Positions 35,375-44,720 are shown, numbered from the stretch's first letter. The stretch is DNA of 64,000 bases from Rhodospirillaceae bacterium (GCA_020638595.1 JACKIG010000007.1:174652-238651), one strand, 5' to 3'. Numbers and translations are program-made. The notes: a model not told the origin generated them from the letters alone.

Positions 35375-36229
35375 ATGACGACAATCGACATCGACGGGCT
35401 GAAAAGCTGGGTGGGACGAAGCCGAACGATTCGCGATGCCATTCGCCCGGCCCACGCACAGGCGCTGATCGCCACGCTGGGCCGCGACGATCCCCCGCCG
35501 CAGGACGGCGACCCGCTGCCGCCGCTGTGGCACTGGACCTATTTCCTGCAAGCCACCCCGCGTGCCGAGCTTGGCCGCGACGGCCATGCCAAGCTGGGCG
35601 GCTTCCTGCCGCCGGTGCCGCTGCCGCGGCGGATGTGGGCGGGCGGACGGCTGTGGTTCGAGCGGCCGCTGCGGTTCGGGGAGCAGGCGGACTGCACCTC
35701 GACCATCGCCAGCGTCAGCGCCAAGGAAGGACGTACGGGCCTGCTGGTCTTCGTCCTGGTCCGCCACGAGATGGTCGGTGCCGGCGGTGCGGCCGTCGTG
35801 GAGGAACAGGACATTGTCTACCGCGAGGCCGTGCCCAGCGGCGCCCAGCCGCCGGGGCAGCCCGCGCCCGATGATGCGACCTTCAGCCGGACCGTGGTGC
35901 CCGATCCGGTGCTGCTGTTCCGCTATTCCGCCCTGACCTTCAACGGCCACCGCATCCACTATGACCTGCGGTTCTGCACCGAAGAGGAAGGTTATCCGGG
36001 GCTGGTGTTCCACGGCCCGCTGACGGCGACGCTGCTGGCCGACCTGGCCCGCGACCACCGGCCGGGCCAGCGGATGACGCAGTACCGCTTCCGGGCGGTG
36101 CGGCCGCTGTTCGACACCCGGCCGTTCCGGATCTGCGGCCGCGACAAGGATGGGGCGGTCGCACTGTTTGCCGTCGATCCCGACGGCTTCCTGGCGATGG
36201 AGGCGCATGCCGACTTTGCGCCGGAATGA
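35375..36229 (+). CDS. MaoC/HTD2-type hydratase (mesaconyl-C4-CoA hydratase-like)
   Basis: A 284-residue double-hotdog protein. N-terminal half: PLPPLWHWTYFLQATPRAEL and PLPRRMWAGGRLWFERPL. C-terminal half: LFRYSALTFNGHRIHYDLRF with the catalytic Asn/His region, and YPGLVFHGPLTATLLADL. This layout is that of FAS1-like/HTD2 dehydratases and mesaconyl-C4-CoA hydratase. It acts on acyl-CoA esters; the exact substrate is unknown and no companion CoA-transferase or lyase gene is adjacent. Confidence 0.8.
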   Translation: MTTIDIDGLKSWVGRSRTIRDAIRPAHAQALIATLGRDDPPPQDGDPLPPLWHWTYFLQATPRAELGRDGHAKLGGFLPPVPLPRRMWAGGRLWFERPLRFGEQADCTSTIASVSAKEGRTGLLVFVLVRHEMVGAGGAAVVEEQDIVYREAVPSGAQPPGQPAPDDATFSRTVVPDPVLLFRYSALTFNGHRIHYDLRFCTEEEGYPGLVFHGPLTATLLADLARDHRPGQRMTQYRFRAVRPLFDTRPFRICGRDKDGAVALFAVDPDGFLAMEAHADFAPE

Positions 36230-36875
36230 CGCCCGTACGCACGCAAGGGGTGATTGCCGCCGCCGGGGCGGACGCCTTGGCGCTGCGGCGGCCGCGGCCT
36301 GGATGCTGGCGTCGGGCGCGGCCTTCGGCGACCCGGTGACGTTGAGCGGCATCACCTTCAGCGACGAACTGGGCGGCTTCCGCATTCTCCAGGGCAGCGG
36401 GACCGGCAGCGCCGATGACCCGTTCGTGGTGGTGGAGGAGATTTTCGACGACGAGCCGGCCGTCCTGGTGATCCGCGGGCTGTCGGCCAGCTTCGGCAAC
36501 CCGGTTCGGTCGAATCACTTCGCCGGCTTTGCACTGACCAAGATCGCGATCAACCGCACCTCCCAGGTGTGGCAGGAGTTCTCCATGGAGCTGCAGGAGG
36601 TCCGCGGACAGGAGAGCGACTATCACGACGGGCTGTCGTTCGGGCAGGACGCCGGCGGCCCGCGGCTGCTGGGATCGGACCGCTTCACTGCGGTTGCCGG
36701 CACGGACGAACCCTTCGACGGCGTGGTCTTCGGCGGGGGCAGCGTGGCATCGGGCCAGCAGGTCAGCCTGCGCGTCATCGTCACCGACAACTCGCCGCGG
36801 CCGGAATTCTACCTAGTGCAGCGCCGGCGCCTGGGCGTGGCCGCCAGCGGCCCGGCGGAGGATGCGGGCGGGTAG
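36207..36875 (+). CDS. Exported hypothetical protein
   Basis: A 222-residue protein with an Arg-rich N-terminus and hydrophobic segment (GAAAAAAWMLASGAAFG, cleavage near FGD). The mature part is beta-rich and acidic, without cysteine: VTLSGITFSDELGGFRILQG, LVIRGLSASFGNPV, YHDGLSFGQDAGGPR. The ATG at 36207 overlaps the dehydratase gene by 23 bp and has GGAGG just upstream. The TRRTHARGDCRRRG-like basic stretch could be a poor Tat signal. Function unknown. Confidence 0.65.
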   Translation: MPTLRRNDARTHARGDCRRRGGRLGAAAAAAWMLASGAAFGDPVTLSGITFSDELGGFRILQGSGTGSADDPFVVVEEIFDDEPAVLVIRGLSASFGNPVRSNHFAGFALTKIAINRTSQVWQEFSMELQEVRGQESDYHDGLSFGQDAGGPRLLGSDRFTAVAGTDEPFDGVVFGGGSVASGQQVSLRVIVTDNSPRPEFYLVQRRRLGVAASGPAEDAGG

Positions 36876-36876
36876 G

Positions 36877-36911
36877 AAAAGAAAAAGGGCGCCCGCCGAT
36901 GGCGGGCGCCC
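36877..36911 (-). terminator. Rho-independent terminator of gap
   Basis: On the minus strand GGGCGCCCGCC and GGCGGGCGCCC pair perfectly (11 bp, 3-base loop) and are followed by TTTTTCTTTT. It lies 30 bp after the gap stop codon. On the plus strand it also closes the exported-protein gene. Confidence 0.9.
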
Positions 36912-36941
36912 AGTCCGTGCGGAACGTCCGCGACGCCGGTG

Positions 36942-37952
36942 TCAGCCGACGGAGGCCATCTTGACGGCCGTGTCGGACATCCGGTTCGCGAAGCCCCATT
37001 CGTTGTCGTACCAGGTCATGATCCGGCAGAAGGTGCCTTCGACGACCTTGACCTCGTTGAGGGCGAACATCGACGAGTGCGGGTCGTGGTTCATGTCGAT
37101 GGAGACCAGCGGCTCGTCATAGCAGCCGAGGATGCCCTTCAGCCGGTCGCTGGCGGCCCCTGCCTTGATGGCGGCCTGGATCTCTTCCACCGAAGTCGCG
37201 CGCTTGGCGACGAACTTCAGGTCGACCATCGAGACGTTCGGGGTCGGCACGCGGATGGCGACGCCGTCCAGCTTGCCCTTCAACTCCGGCAGCACCTTGC
37301 CGACCGCCCGCGCCGCACCGGTGGACGTCGGGATCATGCTGAGGGCCGCCGCGCGGGCACGGTGGAGGTCCTTGTGCATGGTGTCGAGGATGCGCTGGTC
37401 GCCGGTATAGGCATGGATCGTGGTCATGAAGCCATGCGAGAGGCCGATGGCGTTGTTGATCACGTGCACCGGCGGCGCCAGGCAGTTGGTGGTGCACGAG
37501 GCGTTGGAGACGATCTTGTGCTCGGCCGTCAGCTTGTCGTCGTTGACGCCAAAGACGACCGTCAGGTCCTCGTCCGTGCCGGGGGCGCTGATCAGCACCT
37601 TCTTCGCACCGGCTTCCAGATGCTTGGCGGCATCGGCACGCTTGGTGAAGATGCCGGAGCATTCCATGGCGACCTCGACGCCCAGCTCGCCCCACGGCAG
37701 CTGCGCAGGATCGCGGACCTGCACGCACTTGATGCGGTGGCCGTTGACGACCAGCGTATCGCCGTCGACTTCCACCGTGCCGGGGAAACGGCCGTGCACA
37801 CTATCGTATTTCAGCAGATGGGCGTTCGTCTTCAGATCGGCCAGATCGTTGATGGCCATCACCTCCACGTCGGTCCGGCCACTTTCGTAGATGGCTCGCA
37901 GCACCAGTCGCCCGATGCGGCCGAACCCGTTGATACCTACCTTGACAGCCAT
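36942..37952 (-). CDS. gap: Glyceraldehyde-3-phosphate dehydrogenase, type I
   Basis: A 336-residue enzyme: NAD loop GINGFGRIGRLVLRAI, catalytic cysteine in ASCTTNCLAP, and the S-loop VPTPNVSMVDL. It oxidises glyceraldehyde-3-phosphate to 1,3-bisphosphoglycerate. It begins 30 bp after the transketolase stop and is closed by a strong terminator, so tkt-gap form a two-gene unit. The ATG at 37952 is chosen over one 12 bases upstream to fit homologues. Confidence 0.97.
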   Translation of the reverse strand: MAVKVGINGFGRIGRLVLRAIYESGRTDVEVMAINDLADLKTNAHLLKYDSVHGRFPGTVEVDGDTLVVNGHRIKCVQVRDPAQLPWGELGVEVAMECSGIFTKRADAAKHLEAGAKKVLISAPGTDEDLTVVFGVNDDKLTAEHKIVSNASCTTNCLAPPVHVINNAIGLSHGFMTTIHAYTGDQRILDTMHKDLHRARAAALSMIPTSTGAARAVGKVLPELKGKLDGVAIRVPTPNVSMVDLKFVAKRATSVEEIQAAIKAGAASDRLKGILGCYDEPLVSIDMNHDPHSSMFALNEVKVVEGTFCRIMTWYDNEWGFANRMSDTAVKMASVG

Positions 37953-37982
37953 GCGTCCCTCCAATCGGATACGTTTGCGGGC

Positions 37983-40007
37983 CTATTTAAATCGCAGCTT
38001 GACCGTATCGGCAATGGCATTCGGCGTAATTCCGAAATGCTTATAAAGCACAGGGTATGGAGCCGAGATGCCGAAAGAAGACATTCCGATGAAAATTCCT
38101 TCGCGTCCAATGTAATGATCCCACCCCTGGCGAATGCCGGCTTCCACCGCAACCAGCAGGCAATCCGGGTCGATCACCGACTCCCGGTACGCCCGCGGCT
38201 GGGCATCGAACAGCGGCCAGCAGGGCATGGACACGACACGCACGGCGATATCCTCGCCCTCCAACAGCTCGCGCGCGGCCATGGCGATGCTGACTTCCGA
38301 ACCGGTGGCCAGAAGCGTCACCCGCGCGCCGGGGCTGTCCGCCAGGACATAGGCACCACGGGCCGACAGATTCTCATCCGTGTGGGTGACGCGGTGGATG
38401 GGCAGGCTCTGGCGCGTCAGGGCCAGCACGGTTGGGGTATCGGCCTGGCGCAGCGCGATCTCCCAGCACTCCGCCGTCTCCACGGCGTCGGCCGGCCGCA
38501 TGACGGCCAGCCCGGGCACGGCACGCAGCGTGGCCAGCTGTTCCACCGGCTGGTGCGTCGGGCCATCCTCGCCGAGGCCGATGGAATCGTGGGTCATCAC
38601 GTAGATCACCCGCTGGCGCATCATTGACGACAGCCGGATGGACGGGCGGCAATAGTCGGCAAAGATCAGGAAGGTGCCGCCATAGGGGATGCAGCCGCCG
38701 TGCAGCGCCAGGCCGTTCATCGCGGCGGCCATCGCATGCTCGCGCACGCCGTAGTGGACGAACTGCCCGCCGTAGTCGCCCGGCGCGACCACCTTGGCCG
38801 CCCCTTTCGGCTTGGCGGAGTTGGAGCCGGTGAGATCGGCTGACCCGCCGATCATCGCCGGAATGGCCGGCAGCAGCGCGGCCAGCACCTCGCCCGAGGC
38901 CTGGCGGGTCGCCAGCTTCGGCTGCTCGGCAGCGGCCTCGCGCTTGTAATGGGCGATCAGCCGGCCCAGATCGGCCGGCAGCCGTCCGTCCAGTGCCGCC
39001 TGGAAGGCGTCCCGCCGCTCGGGCTCGGCCGCGGCAAGACGCGATTCCCAGGCCAGCCGCTCGGTCTGGCCGGCCGCGCCGATCGATCGCCATTGCCGCA
39101 GGATCGCGTCGGGGATCTCGAAAGGCGGATGGGGCCAGCCGATCGCCTGGCGGACGCCCTCGATCTCCTCCGCGCCCAGGGGGGCGCCATGCGCCCCTTC
39201 GGTGCCGGCCTTGGTCGGGGCACCGAAGCCGATGACCGTCCGGCAGCAGATCAGCGATGGCGTGTCCGTCAGGCGCGCGGCGGCAATCGCCGCGTCGACC
39301 GCGGCCATGTCGTGGCCGTCCACCCGCTGCACGTCCCACCCCATCGACCGGAAGCGGCCGGGCACGTCGTCGCTGGTGCTGAGCGATGTGGGCCCGTCGA
39401 TGGAGATGCCGTTGTCGTCATAGAGGACGATCAGCTTGTGCAGCTTCAGATGCCCGGCCAGCGAGGCCGCTTCGTGGCTGATGCCTTCCATCAGGTCGCC
39501 GTCGCCGGCCATGACATAGGTGCTGTGGTTGACCAGCGCATCGCCGAAGCGCGCGTTCAGCACGCGCTCCGCCAGCGCCATGCCGACGGCATTGCCCAGC
39601 CCCTGGCCCAGCGGGCCGGTCGTCGTCTCGATGCCGTTGTGCGGATCGCATTCCGGATGGCCGGCGGCCAGTGCGCCGAACTGACGGAACTGGCGGATCT
39701 GATCGATGGTGAAGCCTTCGTAGCCCGTGAGATGCAGCAGGCTGTACAGCAGCATCGACCCGTGGCCGCCCGACAGGACGAAGCGGTCGCGATCGGGCCA
39801 CGTGGGATGCTTGGGATCGAAGGTGAGGTGGCGCGAAAACAGCACCGTCGCAACGTCGGCCATGCCCAGCGGCATACCCGGATGGCCGGATTTCGCCCGC
39901 TCGACGGCATCCATCGCCAGCGCACGGATGGCATTGGCCATGACGCGCATGGCCTCGCCAAGCGGCGGCGGCGCCGGTTCGACGGCGGCAGCGGAAAAAG
40001 AGGACAT
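37983..40007 (-). CDS. tkt: Transketolase
   Basis: A 674-residue transketolase: AKSGHPGMPLGMADVATVL, TGPLGQGLGNAVGMALAE, thiamine diphosphate motif GDGDLMEGISHEAASLAGHL...N, GVREHAMAAAMNGLALHGG and THDSIGLGEDGPTHQPVEQL. It moves two-carbon units between sugar phosphates in the pentose phosphate pathway. The ATG at 40007 (MSSFSAAAVEP) is chosen; the longer in-frame reading is not conserved. The 304 bp upstream (40008-40311) hold no gene I can support, and I see no clear promoter box there. Confidence 0.97.
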   Translation of the reverse strand: MSSFSAAAVEPAPPPLGEAMRVMANAIRALAMDAVERAKSGHPGMPLGMADVATVLFSRHLTFDPKHPTWPDRDRFVLSGGHGSMLLYSLLHLTGYEGFTIDQIRQFRQFGALAAGHPECDPHNGIETTTGPLGQGLGNAVGMALAERVLNARFGDALVNHSTYVMAGDGDLMEGISHEAASLAGHLKLHKLIVLYDDNGISIDGPTSLSTSDDVPGRFRSMGWDVQRVDGHDMAAVDAAIAAARLTDTPSLICCRTVIGFGAPTKAGTEGAHGAPLGAEEIEGVRQAIGWPHPPFEIPDAILRQWRSIGAAGQTERLAWESRLAAAEPERRDAFQAALDGRLPADLGRLIAHYKREAAAEQPKLATRQASGEVLAALLPAIPAMIGGSADLTGSNSAKPKGAAKVVAPGDYGGQFVHYGVREHAMAAAMNGLALHGGCIPYGGTFLIFADYCRPSIRLSSMMRQRVIYVMTHDSIGLGEDGPTHQPVEQLATLRAVPGLAVMRPADAVETAECWEIALRQADTPTVLALTRQSLPIHRVTHTDENLSARGAYVLADSPGARVTLLATGSEVSIAMAARELLEGEDIAVRVVSMPCWPLFDAQPRAYRESVIDPDCLLVAVEAGIRQGWDHYIGREGIFIGMSSFGISAPYPVLYKHFGITPNAIADTVKLRFK

Positions 40008-40311
40008 ACCCAAATGGCTTTCTGCAGATTGATGAAGGCACGCCAACCCGTTCGGCCGGCCCATGGACGGGCAGGCGCGCGGGCGCGCAGGTTTGCCGCC
40101 CCAGGGTGCCGACGTCAACCGTTGTCGGGCCGGGTTCGCACAGCTTTCCCTCGACCCTGTGGCAACCGGGTACCACTGGCCACCGCATCGTACCATGCCG
40201 ATCCCCAAATCACGCGTATTTCGTCGGCCCCGGCGGCGGGCGGTGCCCTGCTCCAGCCACGGACGTGGTACAAATTGCCGCGATCCGATGGGCCAGGGAC
40301 GGGGGACCGGC

Positions 40312-40641
40312 ATGGCGACAGGCAAGCACCGGGGCGGCGACGTCCTGGATGCCGACCATCACCCGCAGATCACCTTCGTCGGCCGCAGTGCCGGGGCGGT
40401 GACGCAGACCACGGGGCAGGTGATCGGCGACCTGACGATCCGCGGCGTGACCCGGCCGGTCACGCTTGACGTCACCTGGAATAAAAGCGGCCCCTATCCG
40501 TTTGGTAACGGCTATGTCATCGGCGTTTCCGCCCGCACCCTCTTGCGGCGGAGCGAATTCGGCATGACGTATGCCGTCGACAATGGCTGGGTCGAGGACG
40601 AGGTCGAGGTGATGATCGAGCTGGAAGCGATTCGGCAGTAG
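40312..40641 (+). pseudogene. N-terminally truncated YceI-family gene
   Basis: Only the C-terminal half of YceI is present: VLDADHHPQITFVG, GDLTIRGVTRPVTLDVTWN, NGYVIGVSARTLLRRSEFGM and VEVMIELEAI. A full YceI is about 190 residues and begins with a VDPAHS-type lipocalin strand; here the match begins where the HLR-x-x-F-D...P region should be. The upstream in-frame codons (to 40063) have no similarity. It is either a remnant or a short derived form. YceI proteins bind polyisoprenoids in the periplasm; no signal peptide is left. Confidence 0.65.
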
Positions 40642-40647
40642 CGCGCC

Positions 40648-41403
40648 ATGGGAGCCGTGCGACAACTGGACCGCGCCAGGGGCATCGCCCGATCCCTGGC
40701 GATGTATTACGGCAAGCCCGTCTATTCCCGGCGGCTGGCGCGCTTCTATCGGCAGTTCGTCGGGTCCGGCATGCTGTGCTTCGACATCGGCGCGCATGTC
40801 GGCAACCGCAGCCGCTGCTGGCTGAACCTGGGCGCCCGCGTGGTGGCGGTGGAACCGCAGCCGGATTTCGCCCGGATGCTCGGCTGGTGGCTGGGCGGCC
40901 GCCCGGGTTTCACGCTGGTGGAATCGGCCCTGGCGGCGCGGCCGGGCACCGTCGACCTGCGGGTCAGCCGCCGCACGCCGACCGTCACCACCGCCTCGGC
41001 AGAGTGGATCAGCGAGGTGCAGAAGACGTCGGGCTTTTCATGGGTTCGCTGGGAAGAGGCTGTCAAGGTGCGGGCAGTGACGCTGGACACCCTGATCGGT
41101 GAACACGGCCGTCCGGATTTCTGCAAGATCGACGTGGAAGGCTATGAGGCCGAGGTCCTGCAGGGTCTGTCGGTTGCGCTGCCGCTGGTGTCGCTCGAAT
41201 ATCTGCCGCCGGCCATCGACGTCGCCCGCCGCGCCGTCGGGCGGCTGGCGGACCTGGGGGACTACCGCTTCAACGTCTCCGTCGGCGAGAGCATGACGCT
41301 GCTCTGGGCCGACTGGCGTCCCATGGCGGATGTGCTCGACTGGCTGGACGGCCGCAAACCGGACGAAGGCTCCGGCGACATCTACGCCCGGCTGCAATCG
41401 TGA
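40648..41403 (+). CDS. FkbM-family methyltransferase
   Basis: A 251-residue SAM-dependent methyltransferase: LCFDIGAHVGNRSRCWLNLG (motif I), VVAVEPQPDFARML, VTLDTLIGEHGRPDFCKIDV and EGYEAEVLQGL are the FkbM signature. Members O-methylate sugars or small molecules. It starts 6 bp after the YceI remnant and overlaps the next gene by 4 bp (GTGA), so it may belong with the RibD-like gene. Confidence 0.88.
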   Translation: MGAVRQLDRARGIARSLAMYYGKPVYSRRLARFYRQFVGSGMLCFDIGAHVGNRSRCWLNLGARVVAVEPQPDFARMLGWWLGGRPGFTLVESALAARPGTVDLRVSRRTPTVTTASAEWISEVQKTSGFSWVRWEEAVKVRAVTLDTLIGEHGRPDFCKIDVEGYEAEVLQGLSVALPLVSLEYLPPAIDVARRAVGRLADLGDYRFNVSVGESMTLLWADWRPMADVLDWLDGRKPDEGSGDIYARLQS

Positions 41404-42269
41404 CGCATCGCGGCCCCGTCGATGCAGCGGCGGTCTGGGATGGACTGGTTGCGATCCGCCGGCGGGTCCGCAGCGGCCACCCCCTGCCGTTCGACGTCCC
41501 CCTGGCCGCGGGCGCGGCCGTTGCCCGGGTATCGGAGGGCGGCGTCGTCGCCATCGATGGTGCGCCGGACGCCGCCGCGCAAACGCTGGTCGAACTGCAC
41601 GGCCCCCTGGCGACCGCCACGCCCGGCAGGCCCCATGTGGTCGCCCATCTGGGGCAGAGCCTGGACGGCCGGATCGCCACCGCCGGCGGGGCGTCCCACT
41701 ATGTCAACGGTAGCGCCAGCCTGGACCACCTGCACCGGTTGCGGGCGCTGGCAGACGCCGTCGTCGTCGGTGCCGCGACGGTGGCGCTGGACGACCCGCG
41801 GCTGACGACCCGGCGGGTGGCCGGGGACAACCCGGTCCGGGTCGTGCTCGACCGCGGCTGCGGGCTGCCGGCGACGCGCCGGGTGTTCAGCGACGGCCTG
41901 GCGCCGACGCTGCGGGTGTGCGCGGCGGAGCGGTGCCGCGGCGCCGACGGCCCCTCGGCAGAGGTTCTGGGCATGGCGGGATGGACCGACGGCGTTCCCG
42001 CTGGCGCGGTGCTGGCGGCGCTGGCGGCGCGCGGGCTGCATTGCGTGCTGGTCGAAGGCGGCGGCGTGACCGTTTCCCAGTTTCTGCGCCAGGGCGCGTT
42101 GCACCGCCTGCAACTGGCACTGGCACCGATGCTGATCGGGTCGGGCCGGCCGGCGATCACCCTGCCGGAGATCAGCGATCTCGCCGACGCCCTGCGGCCG
42201 CAGTGCCGGACCTATCCCCTGGGCAGCGATGTCCTGTTCGACTGCCGCTTCGCCGCGGGGACGGGATAG
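41400..42269 (+). CDS. RibD C-terminal-domain reductase
   Basis: A 289-residue protein. Residues from about 80 form a RibD-C/dihydrofolate-reductase-like domain: VVAHLGQSLDGRIATAGG, LRALADAVVVGAATVALDDP, NPVRVVLDRG, and CVLVEGGGVTVSQFLRQG. The first 75 residues are a separate small domain (HRGPVDAAAVWDGLVAIRRR) without a deaminase motif. It starts with GTG overlapping the FkbM stop. RibD-type reductases reduce ribosyl-aminopyrimidines; with the PTPS homologue nearby it suggests pterin- or flavin-like chemistry. Confidence 0.85.
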   Translation: MTHRGPVDAAAVWDGLVAIRRRVRSGHPLPFDVPLAAGAAVARVSEGGVVAIDGAPDAAAQTLVELHGPLATATPGRPHVVAHLGQSLDGRIATAGGASHYVNGSASLDHLHRLRALADAVVVGAATVALDDPRLTTRRVAGDNPVRVVLDRGCGLPATRRVFSDGLAPTLRVCAAERCRGADGPSAEVLGMAGWTDGVPAGAVLAALAARGLHCVLVEGGGVTVSQFLRQGALHRLQLALAPMLIGSGRPAITLPEISDLADALRPQCRTYPLGSDVLFDCRFAAGTG

Positions 42270-42285
42270 GGACCGTCGCCGGCCG

Positions 42286-43164
42286 TCACGGAAGCCAGGC
42301 GGCCAGGTCGCGATGGCCGACGGTCAGGTGCGAAACGCCGGCCGCGATATACGCCGCGCGGCGCGTGCGCCATGCGTCCACGGCATCATCGGGGTGGGTG
42401 GAGGCGGCGTGGGCCGCCATCGCCCAATCTGCCAGCAGGGCCGACTGCAACGCACCGTCTTCGGGCGACAGCACCCAATCCGTTGGCGCCTCGGCAACCG
42501 AATAGCCGTAGCGCCGCAGGCAATCGGCGGCGAAGCGGCAGGCATCCGGCCCGGCCGCCAGTCCCATGCCCTTCGGCGTGCGCTGGTGGCGGTTGATCAG
42601 GATGGCCACGGCGGCATCCTGGGGATCCTGCGGCTGCCAGGCGATGCGCCCGTCATAGGTCAGACCCAGGATCAGCCCGGCGCGCATGGCGCGGCAGGAG
42701 GCGACGAGGCTGCCGATCCAGTTGGACGACGCCAGGTCGAGCAGGGCCGACGTCGTCACCAGGCCGGCATCGCCGACCAGCCGGGTGGTCACACCGCCGG
42801 CGAAATCGCAGGGTTCGAAGGTGACGGCAATCGCCGTGTCGCCACGCAAGAGCCGGAGCGGCGCCAAGGCGTCTTCGGCCTCGCCCTCGACGCCATATCC
42901 CTGTTGCGCGCCCCAGTCCCCGATCAGCCGGCGGCCCTCGCACAGCAGTTCCGCGTCGACATCGATCAGCCGCCAGGCCTGGCTGCCCGGCAACCGGGGT
43001 GCCAGGAAGCGCAGGTTCGATCCGGTGCCCGACCCCAGGTCGACCACGGACAGGCCGCCGGGGCCGTCGGGCAGGGGTGGCAGCCGCAAGCCGCCGGGGC
43101 CGCCGCGCGCGTGGTGGTCATACGGCTCGCGCAGGCGCAGCCACTCCGCCGAAAACGTGCTCAT
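42286..43164 (-). CDS. Class I SAM-dependent methyltransferase
   Basis: A 292-residue protein beginning MSTFSAEWLRLREPYDHHAR, with SAM loop VVDLGSGTGSNLRFLAPRLP, then RLIDVDAELL and a later TYDGRIAWQPQDPQDAAVAI. Motif I is intact. It is tail to tail with the RibD-like gene (17-bp gap) and 58 bp downstream of the glycosyltransferase on the minus strand. Substrate unknown; context suggests the product of the pterin-like cluster. Confidence 0.82.
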   Translation of the reverse strand: MSTFSAEWLRLREPYDHHARGGPGGLRLPPLPDGPGGLSVVDLGSGTGSNLRFLAPRLPGSQAWRLIDVDAELLCEGRRLIGDWGAQQGYGVEGEAEDALAPLRLLRGDTAIAVTFEPCDFAGGVTTRLVGDAGLVTTSALLDLASSNWIGSLVASCRAMRAGLILGLTYDGRIAWQPQDPQDAAVAILINRHQRTPKGMGLAAGPDACRFAADCLRRYGYSVAEAPTDWVLSPEDGALQSALLADWAMAAHAASTHPDDAVDAWRTRRAAYIAAGVSHLTVGHRDLAAWLP

Positions 43165-43222
43165 GCGCAAGCTCCCCCCTCGCTGCGGCACCCGGTGGCG
43201 GTACCCGCCCCCCTCGGTGCGG

Positions 43223-44314
43223 CTACACCGACGGCGCCGCCGCGGCAATGTCGAGCTGCCGGGCAAAGGCGGCGGCCGCCGTGTCCCAGGTGGCGAGGCC
43301 CAGGCGGGCGGCCCCGGCGCCGGCCCGAAGTCGGTCGCGCAGGCCGGCATCCTGCAGGACTGCCGCCAGAGCATCGCCCAGCGCACCGCTGTCGCCGGGC
43401 GGGACCAGCATCCCGGCCTCCGCCGGAACGGTCAACCCGGTGGCGCCGCCGGCCGTGGCCACGATCGGCAGGCCGCGGGCAATGGCTTCGGTGAAGACCA
43501 TGCCGAAGCCTTCGAAGTGGCTCGCCAGCACGAAGATGTCGGCTTGGTCGTAGAGCGTGTGCAGTCGCGCGTCGTCGGCTTCGCCCAGCAGGGCGATACG
43601 GTCGTTGAGCCCGAGGTCGCGGACCTGTGCCGCGACCGCGGCGGCGGTGGCGGGGTCGCGCTCCAGGCTGCCGGCGCAGGCCAGCCGCCACGGCAGGTGG
43701 CGGATCTGCGCCAGCGCTTCGACCAGCACGCGATGGCCCTTGCGCGGGGTCAGCGTGCCCACGCACAGCAGCATCGGGCTGCCGCTGCCCGATCCCCCGG
43801 CCGGCGGTGCCGGGTCCGTGCCCGGGGGGACGACGCCCAGCCGGTCGCGCGGCACCGCGTAGTCGCCGGCCAACAGCCGGGCCGTCAGCGGGCTGGTCGC
43901 GATCACACGGGTGGCCTGCGCCAGGGCCTCGCGTTCGCAGGCCGCCAATGCCGCCTGCGATGCCGCATCCAGCCCGGTTTCCAGTGCCAGCGGGTGATGC
44001 ACCAGGGCGACCAGCACCAGCCGCCGTGCATGCCTGCGGGCCAGCGCCGGCGCCACGCCGAAGGCCAGCCCGTCGATGACGGTCACGGTCCCGTCGGCCA
44101 GCCCGTCCAGGCTTCGGGCGAACCGGTCGAACGCGCCGTCATCCGCGGCCGGAAAGCCATCGGCGAGGCGGACCAGCGCCACGGGCCGGCCCGCGGCCTC
44201 AAGCCCCGCGACGATCCGGCGGTCGTAGACGAAGCCGCCGGTGCGGGTCTCCGGATCGCCGGGAACCAGGAAGGCGACGGCCGCCCGCGGGTCAGTCGCC
44301 AAGCGGTGCCTCAT
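43223..44314 (-). CDS. GT4-type glycosyltransferase
   Basis: A 363-residue GT-B fold enzyme. The N-terminal domain starts AVAFLVPGDPETRTGGFVYD; the donor half has LLCVGTLTPRKGHRVLVEAL, ADIFVLASHFEGFGMVFTEA and IARGLPIVATAGGATG, the E-x7-E region of GT4. It overlaps the PTPS-homologue gene upstream by 23 bp, which links their expression. I infer transfer of a sugar onto a pterin-like or related small molecule; lipid or glycan targets cannot be excluded. Confidence 0.85.
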   Translation of the reverse strand: MRHRLATDPRAAVAFLVPGDPETRTGGFVYDRRIVAGLEAAGRPVALVRLADGFPAADDGAFDRFARSLDGLADGTVTVIDGLAFGVAPALARRHARRLVLVALVHHPLALETGLDAASQAALAACEREALAQATRVIATSPLTARLLAGDYAVPRDRLGVVPPGTDPAPPAGGSGSGSPMLLCVGTLTPRKGHRVLVEALAQIRHLPWRLACAGSLERDPATAAAVAAQVRDLGLNDRIALLGEADDARLHTLYDQADIFVLASHFEGFGMVFTEAIARGLPIVATAGGATGLTVPAEAGMLVPPGDSGALGDALAAVLQDAGLRDRLRAGAGAARLGLATWDTAAAAFARQLDIAAAAPSV

Positions 44315-44696
44315 AGGCCGCGGCGGCCACATGGCTTTCCCGTAGGGTCACGCACATCGCGGTTATGCCGGCGGCGTGCGGGCCCAGCTCGCCCGCATCG
44401 ATGCGCCCGCGCATGCGGTCGAACACCGTCTTCGCCAGCACCTCCGTCGTCGTGTTCTGCCCGGCGAAATCGGGGTCGTCGTCCAGGTTGCGGTAGTTGA
44501 GCGCAGCCAGGGTCGCCTGCAAGGCGGTGATGGCGCGGCCGATGTCGACGACGATGCCGTCCGGGTCCAGGTCCGGGCGGCGGAACGTCACATCGACCAC
44601 ATAGGTGGCCCCATGCAGGGCCTGGGCCGGGCCGAAGACGGCGCCGCGGAAGCTGTGGGCGATCATGAAATGGTCGCGGACGGTGACACTGAACAC
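44292..44696 (-). CDS. 6-pyruvoyl-tetrahydropterin synthase/QueD-family protein
   Basis: A 134-residue T-fold protein. FMIAHSFRG and LHGATYVVDV supply the zinc histidines; NYRNLDDDP and NTTTEVLAKTVFDRM and the C-terminal VTLRES are typical of the family. The catalytic cysteine found in PTPS/QueD between the first histidine and the HG-x-x-Y motif is not visible, so it is probably neither a standard QueD nor PTPS. It sits between the dehydrogenase and the glycosyltransferase on the same strand. Confidence 0.85.
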   Translation of the reverse strand: MFSVTVRDHFMIAHSFRGAVFGPAQALHGATYVVDVTFRRPDLDPDGIVVDIGRAITALQATLAALNYRNLDDDPDFAGQNTTTEVLAKTVFDRMRGRIDAGELGPHAAGITAMCVTLRESHVAAAAYEAPLGD

Positions 44697-44720
44697 GTCG
44701 GAGGCTCCCTTCGCGGGCGG

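Noticed and set aside
40063..40311. Upstream extension of the YceI remnant as a real N-terminus
   Set aside because: The extra residues have no YceI strand pattern and no signal peptide, and the stretch is the likely control region of transketolase.
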